DNA of 6,248 nt from an archaeon (GCA_016550485.1 JABXGV010000019.1:1-6248); one strand, 5' to 3'; shown: positions 1 through 6,216, numbered from the stretch's first letter. Numbers and translations are program-made. Notes: generated by a model from the letters alone, not told the origin.

Positions 1-25
1 GTGGGATTGAACGGCGCTGAATGGT

Positions 26-60
26 AAAAAAGGGAGAAGGCGCCCAGCTAGAAACTGGGC
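26..60 (-). terminator. Stem-loop plus T-run terminator of the surface-protein gene
   Basis: On the minus strand, 11 nt after the TAA stop of the 969-residue gene, GCCCAG (55-60) can pair with CTGGGC (42-47) across a 7-nt loop. A pyrimidine-rich spacer follows, then six T residues (plus-strand A-run 26-31). A T-run alone is enough for archaeal termination, and the hairpin strengthens the call. The position directly after the stop supports it. Nothing else is seen in positions 1-71. Confidence 0.65.
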
Positions 61-71
61 ACATACAGTTC

Positions 72-2981
72 TTATCGGCGTCGTAGGATGAATACATAGA
101 CTGTAACAAACACTGCAAAAATCACTATCACGCCAATAGCCGCACCAGCAACGAGAATGTATAGCGGAATTCCTGGTGGGGTTGGCGTGGTAACAGCGTT
201 ACTAACAGTCACGGTGATAGTGTCGGTAGCGGTTAAGCCCACAACATCCCAAACAGTGACATTGATAGTGTAAACGCCATTAGGTGAGTCAGGGGTATTC
301 CAGAAATAGATGTAGGGAAAGGTGGTGTCGTTCAGGACGAGTATCCCGTTGACACGAAACTCCACCCTCTGAACGCCACTACCGGGATCACTGGCGGAGA
401 CATTAACGTTTACCGAACCACTGATTGTTGAGCCGTCAGTGGGAGTCACTAACGAAATAACTGGGTTGACGTTGTCACCTACAGTATAGCGGTAATAGAC
501 GCCACTGTTATCATCGATTCGCGAGTTATTCTTGTTGTCTGTAGCGTTGATATAGTAGCGAACAAGGGCACTCCAAGCTTGTGCGGGAATCTGCCCCTGG
601 TATGTTGTACCTGCGACGAAAGACATACTTGTTTGCTGCCAAGCACTACTGTCGACACGATAGTAAACTGTCACATTCTTGACCCCAGCAACAGCGTCTA
701 CTACGTCCGCTGAGACATCTACGGTGTCTGTATACATGACAGGAGTTGGGGTATGGCCCACGGAGCTGATAGAAGGCGGTGTCTTGTCTGTCACCGTATA
801 GTTCCAGTAAGCACCGTTGTCCAAGGCGGTGGTCGTCATAGACCACGTATCGTTAGCGATGATGAAGTATTCGACAAAGGTACCATTGGGTTGACCTGGA
901 ATAGTTGAGTTGTAGGTGTTACCCGATTGCAACAACATCGTACTGTTCTGCCAGGCACCGCTACTCACTCGGTAGTGGAAGAGGAGGGTATCAAGATCCT
1001 GTTCATACACATCCGCGGTCACATTGACTTGCTGGTCATGGGTGACTAAAGTGCGACCCACGTTTGTGATGTAGGGGGCATTGTCGTCGTAGAGATACAG
1101 GTCATCGAGAATCAGCTGCAGTTGTCCACCGCTCGTGCTGGTGTCCCGCAAGACAATGGATTCGATTCCTGTGTTGGGCAGACCTCCAAAGGCAGCTAGA
1201 TAGTCGTGGTTCAAGTCTCTGTGCATCGTCATCCAGGTATCGGTAGTGCCTACACCGGTCTCGTTGAAATAAGCGGTTGTACCATTAGCAGGTAATGTTG
1301 TAGCAGCCATATAGTACCGCATGACCTTACCATCATCTAGTACGAGCTCAAGACACACCTCGTCGGGGGCTGTATAGCTCTCAAGCCGCCACATCACATC
1401 AAGGAAAGTTTCTCGAGTGCCATTCAGTGGCCTGCCATGGAGCGGCTGCGTTATGCTCCAATTCTCTCCAGTGGGCACAGTCAGGTTAGCTGCTTTGTTG
1501 GCTGAGACGAAGTATGAATCAGTGACAGTGAAGTAAGAATGCTCGGTATCCCAGCCACGAATGTTTGAATCCACTCCCTGCTGGTCTTCGTAGTCACCAT
1601 CGTTGATGGTTTGAGAAACAAGGGAAACATCGTCAATTAATGTTGTCGTAACCCTGCCCACGCCTTTAGCCCACACTTCAAACCAAATCTGCTCAACGAA
1701 GATTTCTTCAGCGCTGAAATAAGACGCGGCGTCGTTCCAGATGTCTCTCTGGAAATGGGTCCAGCCCGCAGTATCATTGAAGCTATCAGCTCTGAAAACA
1801 AGTCTATGCAATGAGTCATTACTAAGGCCTTGCGGAACGCTTGTACCGCCATAGCCCATGAAGTAGTAGATGTCTCTATTGCTAACATCCGTTGTACATA
1901 CTAATTTGACACGGGAAAAACTGCTTCCGTTAGCATTTTGGTAGCTGAGATTCCACCAGAAACTCAGGATACCAAGGTTCTGACTTGTCAGCCTCGCCAA
2001 AGGCTCGTTATGTGCGTTTGCCCCACTGTTATTTCCTAAAGCGGCTGCAGTGATGTTAAGGCTCCAGCTGCCAGTGTGGACATCGCTGCTCTGATAAACA
2101 CTTCCCGCATCATAAGTGGGTGAAAACAGCCACGTGTTTTTTACTCCGCTTTCAAAGTTACCATCTTTGGTTGCGCCACCCACCCAGATATAGGCATTAG
2201 TCTCATTAACAACATTAACGTCGTCTACGAAGGCACGCAAATGATGATCAACAGCGCCTTCTGAGACATATCCAAAGAATTGGAGTTGTTTGAGCTTAAG
2301 AGTAGAATCTATAGTACCAGGAAATTCCTGGACGCTCAAAAAGTCATCAGTGATGTTTCGTGAAAAACGATTCCACTGCTGCCCTGGCTCATTTAAAAGG
2401 AAATAAGCAAATGTGCTAGAATTAGTCGAAGACGTCGTCCCATTCAAATAGTAATACATATACCATGAATTGGTGCTGTTCTGGAGGGAGAGTAAGAAAT
2501 GGAAGCTATCAGTGGCGGGGTACTCGTTCTTGTCAATGTAGTACTGAAAAGTGACATTCAGATCAAACATATCGACAGTCAAACCAGGTTGATAAAAATA
2601 GGCGGCTGTCGCTTGGTAATGAGGCGTTTGACACTGAATACCGGCTGAAAAGATTCCCTCATATACTGGCTGCGGGGAGTGGGCGAACCAAGCAGATGTG
2701 TCTCCGGAAGCAGAACTAGACCAATCCTCAGGAGTGTAAACATTACTCCATGATTCAAAGCCATCGTTCTCGATGTGGTTAGAAGTGTAATTAGCTAGTG
2801 CTAGATTAATCGCTGGCTGTCTCGGGTCCACTCCCCCTTTAGAAGCTGTAAACGCTTCGTAGCTAGATGTCTCCACAGACGTGTTGAGTACTGGATATTC
2901 CACTGCGAAAACGGGTTGAGCTGGAAGAAGAGGGAGTAGAATCAGCGCAAACAAGAGAAGACGAATTACAGTATTTCTCAT
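72..2981 (-). CDS. Large membrane-anchored surface glycoprotein with tandem beta-sandwich modules
   Basis: Predicted extracellular protein of 969 residues, held in the membrane by its C-terminus. Residues 1-26 form a signal peptide (basic MRNTVIR, Leu-rich core, likely cleavage after VFA). Three related modules follow at about 72-260, 270-457 and 460-632. Each opens with a DG-[FY]E-type motif and closes with a hydrophobic strand plus D-D/L-D-D, resembling jelly-roll or carbohydrate-binding domains. Residues 634-731 and 735-834 are two mutually similar Ig/fibronectin-like domains (YRV-S-AWQ, G-TY-IP). Residues 839-928 are a bacterial-type Ig domain (VEFRVNG, then VYTINVTVWD). A TTPTPPG linker, a membrane helix at about 939-966 and cytoplasmic RRR end the protein. 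About 30 N-glycosylation sequons suit an archaeal glycoprotein. An in-frame TAA lies a few codons upstream, so ATG 2981 is the first possible start. The ligand is unknown; adhesion, envelope structure or polysaccharide binding are inferences. Confidence 0.93.
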   Translation of the reverse strand: MRNTVIRLLLFALILLPLLPAQPVFAVEYPVLNTSVETSSYEAFTASKGGVDPRQPAINLALANYTSNHIENDGFESWSNVYTPEDWSSSASGDTSAWFAHSPQPVYEGIFSAGIQCQTPHYQATAAYFYQPGLTVDMFDLNVTFQYYIDKNEYPATDSFHFLLSLQNSTNSWYMYYYLNGTTSSTNSSTFAYFLLNEPGQQWNRFSRNITDDFLSVQEFPGTIDSTLKLKQLQFFGYVSEGAVDHHLRAFVDDVNVVNETNAYIWVGGATKDGNFESGVKNTWLFSPTYDAGSVYQSSDVHTGSWSLNITAAALGNNSGANAHNEPLARLTSQNLGILSFWWNLSYQNANGSSFSRVKLVCTTDVSNRDIYYFMGYGGTSVPQGLSNDSLHRLVFRADSFNDTAGWTHFQRDIWNDAASYFSAEEIFVEQIWFEVWAKGVGRVTTTLIDDVSLVSQTINDGDYEDQQGVDSNIRGWDTEHSYFTVTDSYFVSANKAANLTVPTGENWSITQPLHGRPLNGTRETFLDVMWRLESYTAPDEVCLELVLDDGKVMRYYMAATTLPANGTTAYFNETGVGTTDTWMTMHRDLNHDYLAAFGGLPNTGIESIVLRDTSTSGGQLQLILDDLYLYDDNAPYITNVGRTLVTHDQQVNVTADVYEQDLDTLLFHYRVSSGAWQNSTMLLQSGNTYNSTIPGQPNGTFVEYFIIANDTWSMTTTALDNGAYWNYTVTDKTPPSISSVGHTPTPVMYTDTVDVSADVVDAVAGVKNVTVYYRVDSSAWQQTSMSFVAGTTYQGQIPAQAWSALVRYYINATDNKNNSRIDDNSGVYYRYTVGDNVNPVISLVTPTDGSTISGSVNVNVSASDPGSGVQRVEFRVNGILVLNDTTFPYIYFWNTPDSPNGVYTINVTVWDVVGLTATDTITVTVSNAVTTPTPPGIPLYILVAGAAIGVIVIFAVFVTVYVFILRRR

Positions 2982-2994
2982 AGAAGGTCCTTCT
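2982..2994 (-). promoter_or_regulatory. Weak ribosome-binding site inside a 13-bp palindrome
   Basis: AGAAGGACCTTCT ends exactly one base before the ATG of the surface-protein gene. AAGGA, 6 nt from the start, is the only Shine-Dalgarno-like stretch and is weak. The arms AGAAGG and CCTTCT are perfectly complementary around one base. In RNA a 5-bp stem with a GAC loop is possible and could mask the site. Arms of this length are expected about once per 6 kb by chance, so only the position is suggestive. Confidence 0.35.
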
Positions 2995-3023
2995 CGGAAT
3001 TAATGCCCACCCTTAAATCGAAG

Positions 3024-3040
3024 TAAATAAAAACGCTTTC
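3024..3040 (-). promoter_or_regulatory. Probable archaeal BRE/TATA promoter of the surface-protein gene
   Basis: On the minus strand, purine-rich GAAAGC (3035-3040) precedes TTTTTATTTA (3024-3033), an arrangement like a TFB-recognition element followed by a TATA box. Initiation about 25 nt downstream would fall near position 3000-3005. That gives a leader of roughly 20 nt that includes the purine-rich AGAAGGA before the ATG. The match is by eye only. Confidence 0.4.
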
Positions 3041-3133
3041 ACTACGTCACACCTGCCGTGAAAAGCATCGAAATTCAGCATCAGCTACGCTTCAAACGAC
3101 GAGGACACTCAAAATCAACTGCAAATGGGCAAT

Positions 3134-3166
3134 AAAAAGAGAAGCAGGAGGGCTAAAACAGCCCTC
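3134..3166 (-). terminator. Stem-loop plus T-run terminator of the SPFH gene
   Basis: Five nt after the TAG stop of the SPFH gene, GAGGGCT (minus strand, from 3160-3166) pairs perfectly with AGCCCTC (from 3148-3154) around a 5-nt GTTTT loop. CTGCTTCTC and five T residues (plus-strand A-run 3134-3138) follow. Its build and its CTTCTC spacer match the terminator at 26-60. The rest of the 2982-3171 gap holds the upstream gene's promoter and no gene I can support. Confidence 0.7.
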
Positions 3167-3171
3167 ACATA

Positions 3172-4167
3172 CTATAACTTCGCGCCGCACTCGCTGCAGA
3201 ACTTGCCTTTGCCCTTAACGGGCGCGCCACACTCAGGGCAGAACTTCTTCGCCTTCGCAGCCTGCTGGGCTGCCTTTCGAAGCTCCTTCCCACAGTTCGG
3301 ACAGAACTTGGGCGGTTTACCTCTGCTGAGGGGGGCTGGTTCACCGCAGAAGGGACAAGCAACCGCTGTGACGCCCATGTCTGCGGGCTTCTGGGACTGG
3401 CGCATCATCTCAATCATTTGCGGGAACAAGACGATGCTGGCACCGGCGCTGGCTGCACCGCTACCTTGGCCCATGGCTTCAGCGCTACGTCGAAGGGTTT
3501 CAGCAGTGAGCAAACCGTCACCCGAAACACCTTGGGCGGTGAAGAAGAGGCGTTCGCGGTACTCTGGTGTAGTGTCGACCCCAGCGAAGGCGACATCCAG
3601 CAGTTTCATGCCGTACTCTTCGAACTTATCTGCAAGGCGGGTCTGTAGCTTCATGCTCGTTTCGTCAAGGCGGGTCATAGTATCGACGAGTTTGTAGTCA
3701 GAAAGCTCATCGATAACCAGCTCTGTGAACTTGGACCGAATGAACTCTGTGACATCCTGCGTAGTGTAGTTCTGACCAGCAACGATTTCGTTAGCGAAAA
3801 TCTGGGGGTCCTCGACCTCAAACCAGAATTCGCCATGAAACTTCAGGGGCGCAAGATCCTTGGTCTGTCCCTTGCCGCCGAATTTACCCTGAAACTTGGT
3901 CATGTTCAGAAACAGGACTTCAGCTGTGAAGGGTGACTTACTGAATCCTGCGATGCGGCGTAGAATCCCTGTCAGAATAGGCACATTCGCCGTGGTGATG
4001 GTGTGGCGACCCACGCCCATCACGTCGAGACCCTTCCCGTCCCGGAAAAAGATAGCGTTCTGGTTCTCGCGGACAAGGCATTGACTGCCCCACTTTACAG
4101 TGTCGTTGGGCCAGCGAAAGATGATTTCATTCTTCCGCATATGTTTCCATTCGATTATCTCAGGCAT
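3172..4167 (-). CDS. SPFH (stomatin/prohibitin-like) protein with two C-terminal zinc ribbons, YdjI/COG4260 type
   Basis: 331-residue cytosolic or membrane-peripheral protein with no transmembrane helix. Residues about 8-215 match the YdjI-type SPFH domain, with the signatures W-ND-VKWGSQCLVRENQ, FFRDGKGLD, GRHTITTANVP and SPF-AEV-F, followed by the helical F-EYGMKLLDVAF-GVDTT region. A Gly/Ala-rich helical stretch (about 215-262) leads to two zinc ribbons, C271/C274-C289/C292 and C310/C313-C324/C327, joined by a basic Ala-rich linker. In Bacillus, YdjI works with PspA-like and YdjG/H membrane proteins in envelope stress; no such partners are encoded here. I chose ATG 4167 over the GTG at 4179 because GAGTGAT sits 7 nt before the ATG and the GTG lies inside it. 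The gene is divergent from the nuclease gene and ends at its own terminator. The family call is strong; the cellular role is inferred. Confidence 0.93.
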   Translation of the reverse strand: MPEIIEWKHMRKNEIIFRWPNDTVKWGSQCLVRENQNAIFFRDGKGLDVMGVGRHTITTANVPILTGILRRIAGFSKSPFTAEVLFLNMTKFQGKFGGKGQTKDLAPLKFHGEFWFEVEDPQIFANEIVAGQNYTTQDVTEFIRSKFTELVIDELSDYKLVDTMTRLDETSMKLQTRLADKFEEYGMKLLDVAFAGVDTTPEYRERLFFTAQGVSGDGLLTAETLRRSAEAMGQGSGAASAGASIVLFPQMIEMMRQSQKPADMGVTAVACPFCGEPAPLSRGKPPKFCPNCGKELRKAAQQAAKAKKFCPECGAPVKGKGKFCSECGAKL

Positions 4168-4284
4168 TTTTAGTATCACTCTCTAGGGATTAGCGTGAAA
4201 TACCTGTATTGGAGGTCAAGTTCCAGCTTTTTGAACTTTTCGGGTTTGTGCAGGACGGGAAAATCTTATCCTCTATGAGGATGA
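4168..4284. promoter_or_regulatory. Divergent intergenic region with a 6-bp inverted repeat
   Basis: These 117 nt must drive both the SPFH gene (leftward) and the ATP-cone nuclease gene (rightward). AAGTTC (4218-4223) and GAACTT (4233-4238) form an inverted repeat with a 9-nt spacer near the middle, a possible operator. ATCTTATC (4263-4270), preceded by GGGAAA, is a weak TATA-like candidate for the rightward gene. No convincing TATA box is visible for the leftward gene. Confidence 0.3.
4175..4181 (-). promoter_or_regulatory. Ribosome-binding site that decides the SPFH start
   Basis: GAGTGAT on the minus strand resembles the archaeal GAGGTGAT consensus with one base missing, and lies 7 nt before ATG 4167. 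The in-frame GTG at 4179 overlaps this site and has no comparable site upstream, which argues for the shorter 331-residue product. Confidence 0.5.
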
Positions 4285-5175
4285 TTGAACAGGGAGGACC
4301 TAGTTGATAGCTTAGTGGTGCTGCGCGTGGTGATGATGGTCGTCAAGGCGGATGGGCGCCATGAACCCTTTATGCGTGAGAAGCTACTGCAGTCAGCGGA
4401 GCAGATGGGTGTGACGCCAGAGGTGGCAGAGGAAGTAGTGCGTGAAGTGGAAAGGCAAGCCTATGATGGGATTTCCACCCGCAAGTTGGCACAGCTTCTC
4501 CAGCAAGAACTTCGTCGAGTGCCCTCCTTGGCCAAATATGGGATCAACCTGCGGGAGTCCCTCGCCTTGATTCGCCCCTTTCCTGACTTTGAAGTCTTCA
4601 TCAGAGGCCTGTTGAGATTCGCAGGCTACACGGTTCAAGCGGGAGGCGTATGGATTGGGCGGTGCGGGGAACACGAAATCGACGGCGTCCTACGACACGG
4701 GAAAGAAACCACCGTCTTGGAGGTCAAACACCACCATAACTATCACACCCAGACCGGGCTTGACGTGGTCCGCATTGCCCGGGCAACCTTAGAGGATTTC
4801 CAAGAAGGATATACGCAAGGAGTCACACCCGTCAAATTCGCCCGACATCTGACAGTATCAAACACGAAACTCTCCCCCCAGGCCGAAAAATATGCACAGT
4901 GCCGCGGGCTCGACTTCATTGGCTGGGCCACACCAACAACCGGTGGCCTAAACGCCCTCATTCTTCATCACCATTACTACCCCATTACCTTCCTTCGAGG
5001 CCTGCGCCCGAAAGAACACCGGCAATTCTCCCTAGCCCACATCTACACCCTAAACGACCTGTTCGCGAAACCGCTAGAGGTAATCGCCTCCAAGACGGGG
5101 CTTTCACAACATCGCCTTTCCACCCTCGTGGAGCGAGCCCGCTGCGCCGTAGACTTTGAAACTACATGCGACTAG
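4285..5175 (+). CDS. ATP-cone / Mrr-like PD-(D/E)xK nuclease / helix-hairpin-helix protein
   Basis: Predicted nucleotide-sensing nuclease of up to 296 residues. Residues about 16-98 form an ATP-cone (VVKADGRHEPF start, helical middle, YDGISTRKLAQLL), the allosteric ATP/dATP-binding module known from ribonucleotide reductases and NrdR. Residues about 100-240 form a restriction-endonuclease-like fold: helix with E103, D133 in HEIDGVL, E146-V-K148 as the (D/E)xK motif, then HHHNYHTQTGLD, VSNTKLSPQAEKYA and GLDFIGWATP, as in Mrr-type nucleases. Residues about 250-285 (YTLNDLF, then SKTGLSQHRLSTLVERA) look like a helix-hairpin-helix DNA-binding tail. The catalytic residues appear intact. The start is uncertain: TTG 4285 follows an in-frame TGA directly, whereas ATG 4333 or 4336 would start right at the ATP-cone (about 280 residues). 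Role in repair, defence or DNA degradation gated by nucleotide levels is inferred. No methyltransferase or other restriction partner is present. Confidence 0.88.
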   Translation: MNREDLVDSLVVLRVVMMVVKADGRHEPFMREKLLQSAEQMGVTPEVAEEVVREVERQAYDGISTRKLAQLLQQELRRVPSLAKYGINLRESLALIRPFPDFEVFIRGLLRFAGYTVQAGGVWIGRCGEHEIDGVLRHGKETTVLEVKHHHNYHTQTGLDVVRIARATLEDFQEGYTQGVTPVKFARHLTVSNTKLSPQAEKYAQCRGLDFIGWATPTTGGLNALILHHHYYPITFLRGLRPKEHRQFSLAHIYTLNDLFAKPLEVIASKTGLSQHRLSTLVERARCAVDFETTCD

Positions 5176-6185
5176 CTCGGATGATTATCCTTAACCCTCT
5201 GTTGCCACTCCTCCTCACTGGCTGTGCCATCGTCGGCTTCCAGGAGCTTAAACCACCAGCCATGCGATTCGTGGTAGGGGATACTCACCTTCCGGACTAT
5301 CCCGGTCATCCGGTGGAAGGCGTGGAACGCCATATCTCCCCGCCATCGCTCAACGACTCTCACATGGGATTCCTCAGCTTCATCATCATAGGGTGACTCT
5401 AAGCCATACATCATTTGGACACCAAAATAATCCTGTGTGGCAGCGATGAAATACTCACCCCACTCGGTCACCTCTACTATTATCTCCCGTTCCCGTCGCC
5501 CCCTGTTAACCCGGTCATAGGTCCAGTGGTATTCGATGGGTGTTCGGGTGCATACCAGATAGTCGCCAAAGCCCCCATAGACCTCCAGCGTTTCAGGGAA
5601 GACCGTTTCCTCCCGTGGCATGAAGTGGATGAGGTGCCACTCTTCGATAGCAGTATTCCCCCGCAGCAGTTCAAGCTCCCACCTATCTTCAGCGTAGGGC
5701 GCGCCGTGCTCTGAGAACTCCGACAGGAGATAGTGTGCCCGTTCAGTGAACTGAATCTCAATCAAGTCGCGCTTGCACTTCAGCGCCCGTTCTTGGAGCT
5801 CCTCCCGTGAGAGGAGCCGCTCTGGAGGAAGGGGCTTCTCGGTCTCGGGACCCCCATCAACGAGGATACCTTCACCCTTTCTGAGGAAGTCGAGGGCGAG
5901 TTCCACGTCTTCACCGATGATGCGGGTAAAGTCTTCTCGACTGAGGAGGCTGGGTCCGCCCTCGTCGACGTAGGGCTCACGAGTTGAACGCTTGAACTCC
6001 TTCATCCGGAACACCTTCTCCCATGCACCAGCTAGGGTGGTGGCGTGGATGATGTAATCTAATTCTCTGACATCCCAAGTGTGCCCGTTCCTGACTGCCT
6101 CCTCCACCCAGCTGGGTACTTCCCCCTTGAAGCGATGGTATTCGAGTTGGTGGTTCTTGCCCGTATATCTAGGGCTGTCCTTCAT
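5172..6185 (-). CDS. Soluble acidic protein of unknown function
   Basis: 337 residues with no signal peptide and no membrane helix; I recognise no family. The N-terminal half (to about 165) looks mostly helical and charged, with LLSREDF (80-86) and LLSREEL (124-130) echoing each other about 44 residues apart. The C-terminal half (about 166-315) looks richer in beta strands and aromatics, with a glycine turn YGGFGDY (203-209), a basic patch RVNRGRRERE (225-234), an acidic run YDDEAEE (266-272) and HESHGWWFKL (305-314). Only two cysteines (137, 212) occur, far apart, so a zinc site is unlikely. The tail is hydrophilic. An in-frame TAG two codons upstream makes ATG 6185 the first possible start. 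A TATA-like box about 27 nt upstream supports a leaderless message. The gene converges on the nuclease gene, sharing CTAG as both stops. Long open frame, clean start and plausible promoter support a real gene; function is open. Confidence 0.85.
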   Translation of the reverse strand: MKDSPRYTGKNHQLEYHRFKGEVPSWVEEAVRNGHTWDVRELDYIIHATTLAGAWEKVFRMKEFKRSTREPYVDEGGPSLLSREDFTRIIGEDVELALDFLRKGEGILVDGGPETEKPLPPERLLSREELQERALKCKRDLIEIQFTERAHYLLSEFSEHGAPYAEDRWELELLRGNTAIEEWHLIHFMPREETVFPETLEVYGGFGDYLVCTRTPIEYHWTYDRVNRGRREREIIVEVTEWGEYFIAATQDYFGVQMMYGLESPYDDEAEESHVRVVERWRGDMAFHAFHRMTGIVRKVSIPYHESHGWWFKLLEADDGTASEEEWQQRVKDNHPS

Positions 6186-6209
6186 ATCCTAACACTTCTC
6201 TCTCCCTCC

Positions 6210-6216
6210 TATAAAC
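6210..6216 (-). promoter_or_regulatory. TATA-like box for a probable leaderless transcript
   Basis: GTTTATA on the minus strand is centred about 27-28 nt before ATG 6185, so archaeal initiation would start at or next to the start codon. The GGAGG at 6205-6209 would then be upstream of the transcript and not a ribosome-binding site; at 19 nt from the ATG it is too far in any case. No strong TFB-recognition element is seen. The remaining bases to 6248 show nothing else I can support. Confidence 0.45.

Noticed and set aside
1637..2764. Minus-strand ORFs of 61-83 residues inside the surface-protein gene
   Set aside because: Alternative-frame shadows of a frame with clear signal peptide, repeated modules and anchor.
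72..2981. Surface protein as a protease or glycosidase
   Set aside because: No catalytic motif of a known hydrolase family could be seen; the whole ectodomain reads as binding or structural beta-sandwich modules.
3125..3697. Plus-strand ORF of 190 residues antisense to the SPFH gene
   Set aside because: It mirrors the zinc-ribbon coding region, giving repetitive F/G/Q-rich translation, and runs through the terminator stem-loop. The opposite frame encodes clear SPFH and zinc-ribbon motifs.
5166..5396. Plus-strand ORF of 76 residues starting at ATG 5166 with a lipoprotein-like LLLTGC near its N-terminus
   Set aside because: It lies almost wholly antisense to the well-supported 337-residue gene and begins inside the last codons of the nuclease gene. 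No good ribosome-binding site is seen, and the sequence after the lipobox-like stretch resembles no domain, so the lipobox is probably chance.
5415..5980. Several 66-99 residue ORFs on both strands within the 337-residue gene
   Set aside because: Serine/arginine-rich translations with no domain features; they are shadows of the long frame in a moderately GC-rich region.
4285..6185. Nuclease and unknown protein as a toxin-antitoxin or restriction-modification pair
   Set aside because: Convergent orientation, large sizes and no methyltransferase or antitoxin-like motif argue against both. Only adjacency remains, so it is kept as an open question, not a call.
6205..6209. GGAGG before the 337-residue gene read as a Shine-Dalgarno site
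   Set aside because: It is 19 nt from the ATG, too far, and directly abuts the TATA-like box, so it would lie upstream of the transcript.
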